From Piscicola geometra (lineage: Eukaryota; Annelida; Clitellata; Hirudinida; Piscicolidae): a stretch of DNA of 64,000 nucleotides. The position numbers and the translations under genes were made by a program. The first letter of the stretch is position 1, and every line of letters starts with the position of its first letter. The notes beneath the pieces were generated by a model. The model made no database searches. It saw only the letters and a program-made list of their open reading frames with translations, and was not told the DNA's origin. Where the stretch lies: assembly GCA_943735955.1 (NCBI GenBank), contig OX030956.1:13761219-13825218 (forward strand), read 5' to 3'. Below, piece by piece: positions 44,501 to 58,474 of the stretch.

Positions 44501-46939
44501 TTTTTTTTATAAATTTAATACTTTTTGTCGCTTTGATGATACCTTGCCCTGTTGTAGCTGTTGCTTCTGTTGTTAATATTGATGCTGAAAATGGTGAGTA
44601 TTTTGCCTCTCTTTCAGATGCTGGAGAATGTGCGGAAGACCAGAGGAAGTGACCAGCTGCTGAATCACTCACACGCCATGCTCGCCCTCGCAAACCTCTC
44701 CTTCTTGTCAGGCAACCTCGTCAGAGCCACCACCCTCCTGCACACCGTCCTAGCCCTCAAAGGAGTCTCAACTGTGTGGAAACCAAGTGCTGATGATAAT
44801 GATGTTGACAACCCTGATGACGATCGTGATGACATCACAAGTGGTCTGACCAAATTAAAGAGTATTACTAATTTGAATGAGAATGATACCAACGACTTCT
44901 CGACGGTGTGGGCTCTTGTGCTCACTTCGCTCTGCCAGCTGCACAAGCCACTGCACGCGTGCGCCTCTCTCTCACGTGCCTTCCGCTCCATCAACTCCTT
45001 CTTCAACGGCATCCTGCACATGGACGCCACCAATAAGTGGTTCACTTGCCACATCCTCATCGCACATGCGAACTCTCTTAATGCTATCCCCAACCCGAAG
45101 GTCGCCGTTTCGAAACTCATGATTGCCAAGAACTTTCTAAAAATGTCTGCCAGTCCTGATGCTAGTCAAATGGCCGAGGTGATGGAGGGCCTTGGCGACT
45201 CGTTTCTGCTCCTGTCACTTGCAGAAAGAACAGAAAGAACAGAAAGAACAGGTGGTGTTTTGAACGAAGATGTTGCGGAATTGAATAGGAAGAGTGGTGT
45301 CAAGAAAGATGCTGAAATCAGTGAAAAAGAAGAAAACAAAAGAAAAAGTATTGTACATGAAGAGAAAGGTGATAGTGTCTCGAAAGAGTACTCATTGAAA
45401 AGTGAGCAGTACTATGCTAGGGCTGTGCACTGCCTCCAGAGGAGGAGCAGAGACGCAGTGATGAAGATGCAGGGAAGGATCAAAAGTTTCAAACAGTCTT
45501 GCATCTCCTCCTTTGCTGACAGTGGTGCACATTCCTCACAACATAACAACGTCAATCCCAGTGGCTCACATCCTAACAACGATTCAAACGTCTCCCAGGC
45601 TACCTTACCCAATAGAGAGCACTTTGAATTGGCTTCAACTCTCTGCGAGATGGCGAAAGACCTTGTGACGTCATTCAACCTGGAACAGGCGCTTGCTTGC
45701 ATGCTCCAGGCGTGCAGTGAAGTGGAAAGGGAGGAGGCAAAAATCGAGGATGGTGATTCCCCACTGAAGTCAAATGATGGATCGATTGAGACTCGAGACA
45801 CTGAACTGAAATTTGTGGCTGGTCTGCACTACCGCCTAGCAAGACTCTACCACGCCATGTACCTGAGTGAAATCGACGACGTTGAGGAGTACGTCACTGC
45901 TTCATTACGCCACTCTGCTGTATCTAAACGACACATTGAGCTATTCACAAAAAGACATCAGAATAACGACATAATCAAAGATATGTATAATCCCATAGAC
46001 CAGAATAATGACTGCAGCAAGTTATCTGTGAGTGATATTACCGTAAGAGAGTCTGTCTTACTTTACGATAGTGGTGAAGTGGAAGCAGCTCTGAATGACA
46101 TTTTGAGAGTTGTTTGCGGTGGAAGAAACAGTCGATTTTGTAGTTGTAATATTTGTAGAAATGTAAAAGTTGTAATTAGTAGTTGCTGTTGTTGTTGCTG
46201 TGATGAGAGACTGGTGTACAATGGTGTTGAGATGACGACGCTTCCAAGCTTGGTGAGAAGTTTGTGTGCAGAAGTGGGAGGAGGCGAAGGAAGGGTGGTG
46301 CTTGGGAGGAGGGTGGTGGCCTCTGTGGTTGCAGTGGTGTGTCTACAGCGGCTGAAGATTTGTGAAGACTATGCCACTGAGATCGTGTGTGACCTGCTCA
46401 AGTGGCATGGCGTCTGCTGCCACTCCAACTGCCAATCACCTTCCCACGTTTTCGACAGCTTGTCCACAGCGCTATTGTTGATGTTGTTGGGCCACTACGA
46501 CTGTGCCTACCAACTCTTCATCGACGTCATCAACCACGTGACAACGCTGACGTCAGTGACAGAACTAAAAGTGCACTTGATCAAGCAACATGCAGCCTGG
46601 TGCGTTCTCTTGCACGCCAAGAAACTCTTCCACTCCTTCGTGGAGAACCTCTTGCAGTTCTCATTCGCTCAGATCAGAAGCAAGTACAAACTTCTTTCTT
46701 TCGGAGAGTTTGTGCAAGCAGTCCTGAAAACTTTCCAGCGACAAAATGTCCTCGTGATGCGAGGAGCAACGCTCAAAGCCAGGTCCGACTCAAGACCCTC
46801 CATTAAGACCACCTTCCAAATCGAAGCTTCCAGAAAACCAGTGGCATCTAGCTTCCTTCTGAAGATTGAGACTGGAGTCCGGAGACCTCCACATCCCATC
46901 CTCTGCCCTCCCCTGCACACCAGCACTGGAGCTTCGTAA
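41523..46939 (+). CDS. Large helical-repeat (TPR-like) protein, about 1637 aa, function unknown
   Basis: Exons: 41523-42395, 42541-42620, 42821-44459, 44618-46939. GT-AG borders are in phase throughout; 42384 is an alternative first donor. I do not recognise the family. Helix pairs typical of TPR solenoids are visible: EEGMAFLDGLRLQEAEKVF at the N-terminus, VRLADCHVMAGQLELAEKCY across 44390-44450, and ALANLSFLSGNLVRATTLL near 44690. Another lies near 46480 (LLLMLLGHYDCAYQLFIDVI). Between them are long low-complexity segments: an Asp run (near 43100), a Glu run (near 44250), Gln/Asn-rich stretches and six consecutive Cys (near 46180). There is no signal peptide and no membrane segment, so it is probably a cytosolic or nuclear scaffold. 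Start: the first in-frame ATG. It is head-to-head with FARP. Confidence 0.8.
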
Positions 46940-49925
46940 CATACCTTATTTATATTATCATCTTAATGTACATTATCATCTTTCCAGTTGGTTGAACAAG
47001 AAATCTCTTGATGCATGCTTGAATCTGGCACTCCGATCGTAGTAACTTCTATGTCATCGTTGTTACTCCAATATTCGAAGTTTGTTCACTGAAACAAGTT
47101 TAACCATTTTTTAGATTTAACAAGTGTTTCGAGTCTATTTTAAGGAAAAGTGCGTTTTTATTAAAAGTTTAAACTTTTTCGTTTTACCTCTTAAAATTCA
47201 CACATTACATGTGGAATTAAAGGCTTCGACATAAAAGGGGTCTATGTTTTTTTTAATTGTTCAAAATCTTATTCAAGTTAGAACCCCATGCTATCCGTTA
47301 ATTTAATTGTCTAAAACCATTAAAAGAGTAACTTTAGGAATTGAAAAAAACAATATATTTAATTCAAGTTTCAAAAAAAACTGATTTATTAGAAAAATAA
47401 CAATAATTTTAATTTTTAAAACCACCACTGTTATCATAATCTTTATTATCTTCATCATAATCATCATCATCATTGTCATAAACTCTTCGTTTTTTCTAAA
47501 TCTTCTCAGCTCCTTATTGCATTGTCCGGCATCAAGGCTCAGCAATCTCAATTACGAACCGAATGACACCAAGAAACGTAATTAACGATGCGAAAACTTC
47601 CCACTCACTAGCACATTCATGAAAAGATTTGTTTGGAGAATAAATTAATGTAAGAAAGTAAGCATAGCCGCGTGTTAAACTAACATATGGGTCTATGAGA
47701 CGTTTTACTAAAGACATTTCCACTCAACCTCCACCACTTCTTCTTTTAATACTTTAGTTTCAAAAACGCTTTGAGTCATTTGCAAGTAATTTGTGTTGTT
47801 ATAAACTGAGAAAAGTACATAAAAAAAGTTTTCAGTCTGTTTTCGTCATATCGTAAAAAGAAGCCTCTTGACCTCCTATCTGCGCCCGCTCGATGATGGT
47901 GATAATTTTTAATAATTATAATTATTAAAAATTTGAGTGAAAAAAAGTTGTAAAATTTAGAGTAGCCACTAAAAAAACAAACATTTGAAAACGGATATTT
48001 TTCATTGGAGAGTTGCATGCGTGATGTGGAAATTAGAGGCTGTAATGGAATAGCATGGGAAGGCTCGAGGCTTTTGGTGAAGTATGTGTGTGATGACCCC
48101 CAATTGCACATGCCAGTGAGAATATTGATCATGCCTGCATTGTGGGCCTATGAACATCGATGCTAACACGATCGTATTATGAGGCTAATCATAACTGTGC
48201 GTGAGTGTAAATTTGTGGATGTGTGTGTGTGTGTGTGGATATATGTGTGTGTGTGTTTTGGAAGAGGATGCGGTAGAAGAGAGTAGGTAAAAGGCATTCG
48301 GTGAGCAGTATTGTCAAATAGCAAAAAACCCGCGTGGTGGAATGGTGTCTGGTGCATGGTTTCAAAATCATCTGAAGTAGTATCTGGCTTGTTCCGTGTG
48401 GTTGGTGAGCAGTGTGGCAAAAACTACATGCTGAGGGAAGAAATGAAACATTTTTGATCGACATAAATGACTGCCACTTGTTGTCAAAACTACCTTTGAA
48501 ACCTCAACCACCCGTCGATTCCATCACTTGTCCACTGGGTGAGTATTACATTTGAACGACGATCATCGCACATAAACTTGTCAAAGCTGATTGACAAATC
48601 ATTTAATATTGTTTTTTCCGCAATATTTTTTATATAGCAAAAGTATTTTTTTCTTATTATATTTTTTAACACGGTTTTTGCCTTGTACCTGGCAGTGTGC
48701 TACAATGTAGCACTGCTACATACTGCCCCCATAGGTTTCTCCGTGAACCTTGGAGACTCGCGAGCATTTAACTAACCGAAACTGTTCAATGAAAAAACTC
48801 TGATCCATAAATTCAACTTTTAAAAGTTTTAGACGTAGAGTTCTTTTTTTGTTTTGTAAAGACGTCTTCGATGCAGAATCGGATTACTCTTTCAATACAC
48901 AATACTCAATGTAACAATGTTTGTTCGCTTCCCTAAATCAGTTTTCGTATCTTGATCTTTCATCTGTCGCATGCAGCTATAATGCTGTTTATAAAAACAA
49001 TTAGAATTTTTCGGAGGAAGAACTTCGAACAAGAAAGAGACCGCTTCAAAGGCATTTACTGCATCTCCCTGCCGAGTGCTCCTCTCTGGTGCATTGTGCA
49101 CCCATTCAAACTCGTCCCCGAGGAAACAGTCATGTCTTACTCCTCTAGCGCCTCTCCACCATTTACTCGGCTCTTTTTTAATAGTGCTCAATTGATATTT
49201 GTTTTAAATAATTTTTAAACACATAAAGTTTTACGATTGCAACGTGTGGAACAGTCGTAACGTGTGGAACAGTCGTGAGTAGCAGCTGTAATCTCCTATA
49301 TATCTTTCATATTCCAGACGCAACTTTTAATCAGGCAAACTACTTCTGTTTTTTTCTTGCATATTGAGTTTTATACATTGAATCCGCTTTTTACGATCTT
49401 TTTGAACGAGTTTCATGTCTTTTTTATGCGCAACAAACTAAGGCATCCATCGTTGAAGAACAACAGGGGATTAATGAGGAAGCAACAGAATCGAAATTTG
49501 AAATTCAAATGAGCATCAATTCTTTGCAGTTTAGCAAAACAAAAGTTAATAATCGAACAATTGAAACTGAGTTTAGCATGAACGATGATGCATGGGAGGG
49601 ATTGGAAGGGAGATTGCATGGAGGCATTAGGAACTCAACAGGCTTCAGAGGCCTAAACACCGCATTCAGTCAAGTTTAAAGTGACAGAAGTTAAGTGCAA
49701 TTATCGTCGAATCACAGCTTAAGCTCGGACAAAAATTGACTCGATTCATAAGCTCTGACGGGAGGTTTTGAAGGAGATGGATGTCCATGCGGCACAATGC
49801 AGCTTGTCTGAATGATTAATTCTACACGAATGCAAGAGACGATGAAGAATCGATTAACTTCTCGTATAATCATTTTGCTCGTACTTATGACAATATTGCT
49901 ACTTCTCCCTCAAAGCTATCTACAA
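46940..49925. other. Intergenic DNA without recognised genes
   Basis: AT-rich, with short open frames only. A GAT/TCA-rich patch lies near 47450-47480 and a short TG run near 48218-48258. I found no conserved protein segment, transposon end or structured RNA. Confidence 0.5.
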
Positions 49926-50931
<1,006 letters not shown>

Positions 50932-50938
50932 GGATGTA

Positions 50939-53181
50939 GGATAAAAAGCCTCTCGGAGAAAAAGCCTTCGGATAAAATACCTTCTACAAAAAGCCTCCCG
51001 GAAAAAAAACCTCCTGGAGAAAAAGTCTCTCGGAGAAAAAGCCTCCTTGTTAATATTTTAGTATAAATAAAACGGACTTTTTATATAAAAAACGGATTTT
51101 TTAAAAACAAATTCGTATCACAATTTTAAATAAATAAAACAAACTATATTTTTTTTAAATTACATAATTAAAACGAACTATAATTATAATTATAACGGAC
51201 TTTATTTTTTTAATAGATTTGTTTCACAATTTTAAATAAATAAAACGGACTATATTTTTAAAAAATACTTAATTAAAACGAACTTTAATTTATCAAGTAC
51301 AATAAAAATTATTGGTAAACGGATAAAAAGTCTTCAGGATAAAAAGTCTTCAGGATAAAAAGTCTTCAGGATAAAAAGTCTTCAGGATAAAAAGTCTTCA
51401 GAATAAAAAGTCTTCAGGATAAAAAGTCTTCAGGATAAAAAGTCTTCAGGATAAAAAGTCTTCAAGATAAAAAGTTTTCAGGATAAAAGCCTTCAGAATA
51501 AAATGTCTTCAGGATAAAAAGTCTTCAGGATAAAAAGTCTTCAGGATAAAAAGTCTTCAGGATAAAAAGTCTTCAAGATAAAAAGTCTTCAGGATAAAAA
51601 GTCTTCAGGATAAAAAGTCTTCAGGATAAAAAATCTTCAGGATAAAAAGTCTTCAAGATAAAAAGTCTTCAGGATAAAAAGTCTTCAGGATGAAAAGTCT
51701 TCAGGATAAAAAGTCTTCAGGAGAAAAACTCTTCATGATAAAAAGTCTTCAGGATAAAAAGTCTTCAGGATAAAAAGTCTTCAGAATAAAAAGTCTTCAA
51801 GATAAAAAGTTTTCAGGATAAAAAGCCTTCAGAATAAGATGTTTTCAGGAAAAAAAGTCTTCAGGATAAAAAGTCTTCAGGATAAAAAGTCTTCAGAATA
51901 AAAAGTCTTCAGGATAAAAAGTCTTCAGGAGAAAAAGTCTTCAAGATAAAAAGTTTTCAGGATAAAAAGTCTTCAGGATAAAAAGTCTTCAGGATAAAAG
52001 TCTTCAAGATAAAAAGTTTTCAGTATAAAAAGCCTTCAGAATAAAATGTTTTCAGGATAAAAAATCTTCAGGATAAAATGTCTTCAGGATAAAAAGTCTT
52101 CAGGATAAAAAGTCTTCAAGATAAAAAGTTTTCAGGATGAAAAGCCTTCAGAATAAAATGTCTTCAGGATAAAAAGTCTTCAGGATAAAAACTCTTCAGG
52201 ATAAAAAGTCTTTAGGATAAAAAGTCTTCAAGATGAAAAGTTTTCAAAATAAAAAGTCTTCAGGATAAAAAGTCTTTAGGATAAAAAGTTTTAAGAATTT
52301 TTTTTTATAAATTAAATTTTAAGAAAAAATACGTGATTAATACGTTATCCTTAAAACTTAAAAAATAAAATGTGATACTTTTATCTAATTTTTTCGTTCA
52401 ATCTCGAAATAGCATTTGAATAAATTTGACTTAGCTGTTGTTGTTTCGTCACTTTAACCATAAGGAAATAATGTTAAAGAAAGAATACGTGATCCTTAAA
52501 ACTAAAAGATTGGAATTTCATACTTTCATCTAACGTTTGCTCACTTTTTTTTTCAGTCTGGAAATAGTATTTGAATAAATTTGACTGGGTTGTTGATTCC
52601 TCACTTTAATCATTAAGTTTTCTACTGGTTCTCGATCGTGATTATTTTTCCTTGAAAAATAATTTTTGAAGATTTTTTTCCTGAAGACTTTTTATCCTGA
52701 AGACTTTTTATTCTAAAGAATTTTTATCCTGAAGACATTTTTTTGAAGGCTTTTTATCCTGAAGACTTTTATCCTGAAGACTTTTTATCCTGAAGACTTT
52801 TTATCCTGAAGACTTTTTATCCTGAAAACTTTTTATCCTGAAGACTTTTTATCCGTTTACCAATAATTTGTATTGTATTTGATAAATCGTTTTAGTTATG
52901 TATTTAAAAAAAAATATAGTCCGTTTTATTTATTCAAAATTGTGAAACGAATCTATAAAAATCCTTTTTTTATATAAAAAGTCCGTTTTATTTATTTAAA
53001 ATTGTGAAACGAATCTATAAAAATCCGTTTTTTATATTAAAAGTCCGTTTTATTTAAACTAAAATATTAACAAGGAGACATTTTCTCCGAGAGGCTTTTT
53101 CTCCAGGAGGTTTTTTCTCCGGGAGGCTTTTTGTAGAAGGTATTTTATCCGAAGGCTTTTTCTCCGAGAGGCTTTTTGTCC
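50939..53181. mobile_element. Foldback element with long inverted arms and GGATAAAAAGTCTTCA satellite
   Basis: Outer ends are GGATAAAAAGCC at 50939-50950 and the near-complement at 53170-53181. Arms of about 400 bp are inverted copies: mirrored GAGAAAAAGCC-type repeats, a CTTGTTAATATTTTAGT block, several AAACGGACTT blocks, then ATTATTGGTAAACGGATAAA. Inside lie about 60 copies of the 16-bp satellite (51320-52290), a 380-bp spacer with a duplicated segment (52385-52620), and about 11 inverted satellite copies (52675-52855). It has no open frame. It is embedded between (CTA)n tracts and shares the AAACGGACTT block and general plan with the element at 19189-22022. Confidence 0.82.
51320..52290 (+). 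repeat. 16-bp satellite GGATAAAAAGTCTTCA
   Basis: About 60 copies with scattered changes (CAGAATAAAATG, CAAGATAAAAAG) that recur as a higher-order pattern every few units. Confidence 0.93.
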
Positions 53182-53189
53182 GTTCCCCC

Positions 53190-56100
53190 TACTACTACTA
53201 CTACTACTACTAATACTACTACTACTACTACTATTACTGCTGCTGCTGCTGCTGAGACTTTAGTACAAAATCTATAGTAATCATCTCGCTAGGGTTGCCA
53301 AATTCAAAAGAATCGATTGGGAAACTATTTTAATCAAGCATGAAATTGTACGAGATAGTTTCGAAATCGCAAACGGATGCACGCGTACCGTTTCAAGTTC
53401 AAACTTTATTTTGAAGTTTTTCTTTCAAGGCTAGAAAAGGATCACCTTGCTATTCAGTTTAAGTGCTTTTTGCATTTGAAACTAACATAGTTTTTTTTTA
53501 AAATAAATTCAAAATAATGAAAAAACACATGTTTTTTGGGCTTTTCAGCAATAATACATTCTACAAAAAGCCTGAAATCAGCCTTCCCATGGCTCTCTTC
53601 ACACACCAAAGCTAATTCATTCGCACAAACCTGACGCACGTCGAGTTAACGTGGCGACTTGTGATCGATCAGAGGCATCAATCTCCCGAAGACTTCAAGC
53701 AACAGTGGCAGAAGCTGACAAGTCGTCTAATGAAGGCATTCTTCATGCCTTGCTCCCTTTCATGTTGTGTTGGAGGGGTTCTTCGCTGCATCAAAGTCTC
53801 ATGTCATGCGAGAATTAATTAAATTCACAATTCAGTATTTTTCTGCCTTTAGACTACGCGAAGTGGGCATCAAATGCTAATAACTTCGTTCTCACGAAAA
53901 GGTGTTCATTTGACTAATTGCGTGGGTTTTCCCTGTCGTGTCTCACACCTTTCCACTCAAGCCGGCTCGTACCATACATTTAATTGATTTAGGCGGTTTC
54001 AGAAAAATAAAATTGGAATACATTCTTTTTTCAGAGAGGATATGCATCGTTTAACTTTTAAATTGACGGTATATATTTTTAGATTCAGTATTTTAAAATG
54101 GAAAAAATTTAGGAAGAGGATATATTTCTGCAAAAAAAGCATTTGAAAATTCGATAGGCATCACATTAGAGACGACTTTGATTTAGCATGCTCTGTAAGC
54201 TTTCATAATAGGCACACCTTCGCTCAATTTAGGTAGTTCACAAAAATGTCAACTTTGAAAGGTTTAAGTTATAAATGGTTTCTATAATATCTTTTCTTTT
54301 TTCCATTCCCCTTCAGCACTTTCATTCACAGTTTAATGGATAAAGAATAGACAATCTATTCTATAGAACTTACGCGGCTGCTGTTTGCATGCTTTTCTAT
54401 CCTGTCTATATCTCAGCATGCATCCCTGCCTACATTCCATCTCTGTCATCTCCTACAACGTCCTTCTGCCGAGGTTTTAGCCGAGAACAATTACCGAATT
54501 TATTTTTCACGCCTGTAAATGGTGCACAGTCTCCAGAGCCTCCAATACAGCATCAGTGTCACTCATTGTGCCGATCTCTGACCTTTGAAAAGTCACCAAT
54601 CGCAAATAGAATGACCCTCTAAGAGTTCTATGTCTTCAAATGTAAAAGCAGGCGTCATAAAGAGTTTTTGTTTTTAAAAAGAGCATTCCGTGAATACTTT
54701 TCAAGTTGGTAATGTATCTTTTGAGCAGCTTCTTCACGAGACTTTCTCTGTGTCTGCTTGTAGCATTCTCTGGAAAGTTTTCGCATAGTTTCAAAAGCAA
54801 CATTAGCCCACCATCAACATCACTCAAATCATCGTCACCAGCATCTTCATAATTATCACCACTATGTTCAACAGCCTTTCTGACGGCCTAACCACTTTAC
54901 TTTTTATTCCCCACACAAAAGTAAGCACTTATTTATCTCACGTGACCAACCCTCTTTGGGCGTTTTCCACATACTACGAAAAGGACAAAGTTTATCTGTT
55001 ACGTTACATTCCATGAGATTTGGTCACGCTGCACTGGACTCTCGACAACGGGTGCAGTCAACTTGGTTGCATGGGGGAGGCAAGGTTAAGCCCCATGCCA
55101 AGCAAGGTCACTAATACCAGAAAGGTTCTAGTGTCACTAACTTCTCAGTGTGCTGATGCACGCCATAATCAGCTGACGTCATGATGGCGTTTGACACTCA
55201 CTTTTTTAAAGGTTCAGTCGAAAGATTTTTCAATTCATTCTGCCCACACTTCCATCACTTCCCCCTTCAACATCCGGAAAAAATGTTTCATTAATTTCTC
55301 TCATTTTTCACAGTTTTTTCTGTTTTTTTATATAAATATATATTTGTTTTGTAAAGCATTAAAAAAATTATGAGTTAAACGAAAAATAGTTTAGTTAACA
55401 AATCGCCATTCGCACTTTTAAAATCTGAACCCACCTCCAAACACGACCATTCTACCCCCCCCCCCCCCCCCCCCCACAAAAAATAAAAATTTAAACTTTT
55501 TATTGACAATGTCATTATTTGAAGAATTGGAAAGTCATTAAAAAAGTGATATTGCTGACGTGGGATGAGGCGAGACAGACGCATTCGATAATGCCACTAC
55601 TGCATTGGTACTATCATCTCGTCCATCTACTTCATCATTGAGTTAATGTGACGCACGAACAAAAGACGAGAAGTCGTGATAGATGATATCTTAATGCGCA
55701 TGTGCCCGCCTTGCAAGCGTCTCTAGATTGGAAAATTCAAAAGAAAAAGCAAAAAGCTAAACTCTCAAGAAATCATTCGAACGCGAAAAGAAACTTGTTT
55801 TCATGACAAACTGAAAACCTTTAATTGAAAACTTTTCTCTTCTTTTTTTTTCATGCAAGTCCGAGGGCGGTGGAATGGAAGGTGGTGGGGGAAGGCCTGC
55901 CAGCCAGAACGCTTTAGCGACGTTTTCGGTCATTGCGTCTCCAACGAAGCTTGCAAACATGGTTTCTTTGAAGTTTCAGTCTTTTAAACACTTTTGAAAA
56001 AGTATTCGTTCAAGCTTGTACCAACAAACATGCTGCCTTTGAAGATAACGAACGATAAAGCCTACTGATTCTGCTGATTCTTGCTTTTTTTTAAATAAAA

Positions 56101-58474
56101 GGCATTGAAAATGTATCATTGAGATTCAGACAGATTTTTGCAAATTGTTTTTTCTTCTCCAAGAGCTTTGTCTCTGAAAAGTAAAACTGTTCATATCTCG
56201 CAGTGTTTAGCATCCATTCGAAAAGAAATCGATCAAGAGGCAGACAATGACGCCATGAAGATCAATCACCAGATAAATGGCAAGTGCTTGCATGTGTTTG
56301 CATGCTCCCAATTGATCACCTGCTTCGGTCAGTCGGCATCCGTGTGAGCGGGAGAGATGAGTTATTTCCCTACAGACGAGCCTTCATCTAAATCATCTTC
56401 CATCGCTTGCACGTCGTAACTTACGCGCCTCGTTGGGTTTATGTGAGCGGGAAGGTAGCATCTATTGTGCCACAACCTCCTTCCCCCCTTTTCACCGCGT
56501 CCAACCATGGGCGTGTGGTGTCTTCTTTTAAAATGATTTATTTTTTTATTTGTCATGTCGGTAAACCACGCATAGAAAGTAATTTTTGACTGATTCTACG
56601 ACGTCTGCCGCTCTGAAGGAACATTAAAGCTAATTCGCAAACAACTGAAAAACCAGAGCCTTGGAAGCAAAAATGTTTATCTTTATTTGATTAATTAGAG
56701 ATGAATGATTTATGGTTGAGGAGCGGTTGGTTGGTGGTTGAGGGATGTTTGAGTGGTGGTTGAGTGGTGGATAAAGGGTAGTTAGTGGGTAGTTGGATGA
56801 TGTTTAAGTGGTGGTTTAGTGACGGTTGAAGGGTGGTTCAGGGGGGGGGGTTCAGGGGTACTTAAGTGATGGTTGAATGAGAGTTGAAGGGTACTGGAGT
56901 GAGGGTTGAGTGGAAATTGAAGGGTGGTTAAAGGGTACTGGAGTGAGGGTTGGTCAATGGCTGGAAGGTAATGGAATAGTGATCAAGTGGTGTTAAAGTA
57001 GTGGTTGAATGATGCACTCAATAAATTACGAAGAGCTCGAGTTTTAAGCTTAGCTGTAAGCAAGCGACCGAAGTAAACCATTAATTGTTTTCTGATTTCG
57101 AATTTGATTCTCTGGGGATGAAATGGTCTAATAGGATTAAACTTTAATTTCCGATGTAGATCAATATTAATTTCGAAGTTAATTTTGCAGACATAACTCG
57201 AAAAATGGGAAAAGAAATCCAGTTTTAGGTGTTTATTTGAAGCATCAAAGTTAATTTTATAAAATAAAATTAAAAAGAAATAATTTTATGCCTCTTGTCA
57301 TAAGTATAAAAACTCCTTAAATAAACAAAAAACTTTTTTAATGTAAAAAAGTGTCTATAAAATGTTTATTAATTCTCTTTTCTTAATATTTCTCATGAAA
57401 AACTAAGTTTTATTCGAGCAAATATGCCTAGCAGGTGTAAAAAAAGTGACGAAAATTAACGTGAAAAGTCTCCGAGGGATGGGTGTTCAGCTAGAGTCTT
57501 GGAGTGGCTTTATTGCAGTGGTTTTCGTATATTTAAAAATTGCGTTCGTAAAATCGTTTTGGGTTCACGCCACTTCCCTACTGCAACAGCGTTACAGTTT
57601 AATTTATAGTTTGGAGTGACTGAAGTCAGTAAAACCGCCAAGTAGAAAATTCTAATACACTCAAGAAGCACTCTTCATGATAACAACATCATGTCAAAAT
57701 TAAAAGAGACTGCTCCAATGCCATAAACCATAAGAAGTTAAAAAGTTTGAATTTACTTAAAATATATTAAAAGTAAGTTTTTGCAAGATAATTTAATGAT
57801 TCAATAAGATATCATTCTTCCCAATAGAAGTGCTTCGTTAAGCTTTGAGTTTCAAACTTTTTTTTCCATTAAAAAAGCTATATTCAAACCAGAATCTCGG
57901 GCATTATTGGTTTCTGCACTTAACGCTAGACTCACGCGTTGGTTTCAGACCATTTTCAGAATTGTATAAAGCTCAGAATCGATCGTAACACGCAATCTTA
58001 CTTATCTTATAAATCAGCGATAAGATCAAATCTTCTGGTTCGAAGATAAGTCCATGTACCTCGAAAGTGAACTCGAGACACAACAACAAGCAGCCTCATT
58101 ACCCCTTCATTTGTTTAACTCCCATGCACTCCCAGTATCCTACTTCCATGCGTCGTTCACTTACTCCAAGGCAATAAGAGCGGAAGGATGGTATGGACTT
58201 ACAAAGACCAGGGAAGTCCATTAATATGCAAGAGAAAAATAAAGTTCTGAAAGTTTCGTGTTCCGCTGAATTGATTTTTGAACCATTTGAAACATTCATT
58301 TGTAAGAAAACATGAACAATATTTCACAAATAATAATCAACACCAATGGAAGGTTCCAAAGGGAAAGTCTCTTGAGCTGAGGATTCTTGGAGCATCAGAG
58401 AACCACCCAGCTCTCAAGTTCACACCACATTTCCTGAAACCCTCGATGATATTGCGCTTTACAAATCAATCTCC
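53190..58474. other. Intergenic DNA without recognised genes
   Basis: Starts with a short (CTA)n/(GCT)n tract (53190-53252). The rest has only short open frames with no family signature. Simple features are a C20 homopolymer at about 55456-55475 and a GGTTGAGTGGTGGTT-like imperfect repeat at 56710-57010. Near 57545-57595, GGGTTCACGCCAC may be a decayed SINE tail. Confidence 0.5.

Noticed and set aside
48163..49218. Short open frames of 85-99 codons
   Set aside because: No conserved motif, splice context or codon pattern supports them.
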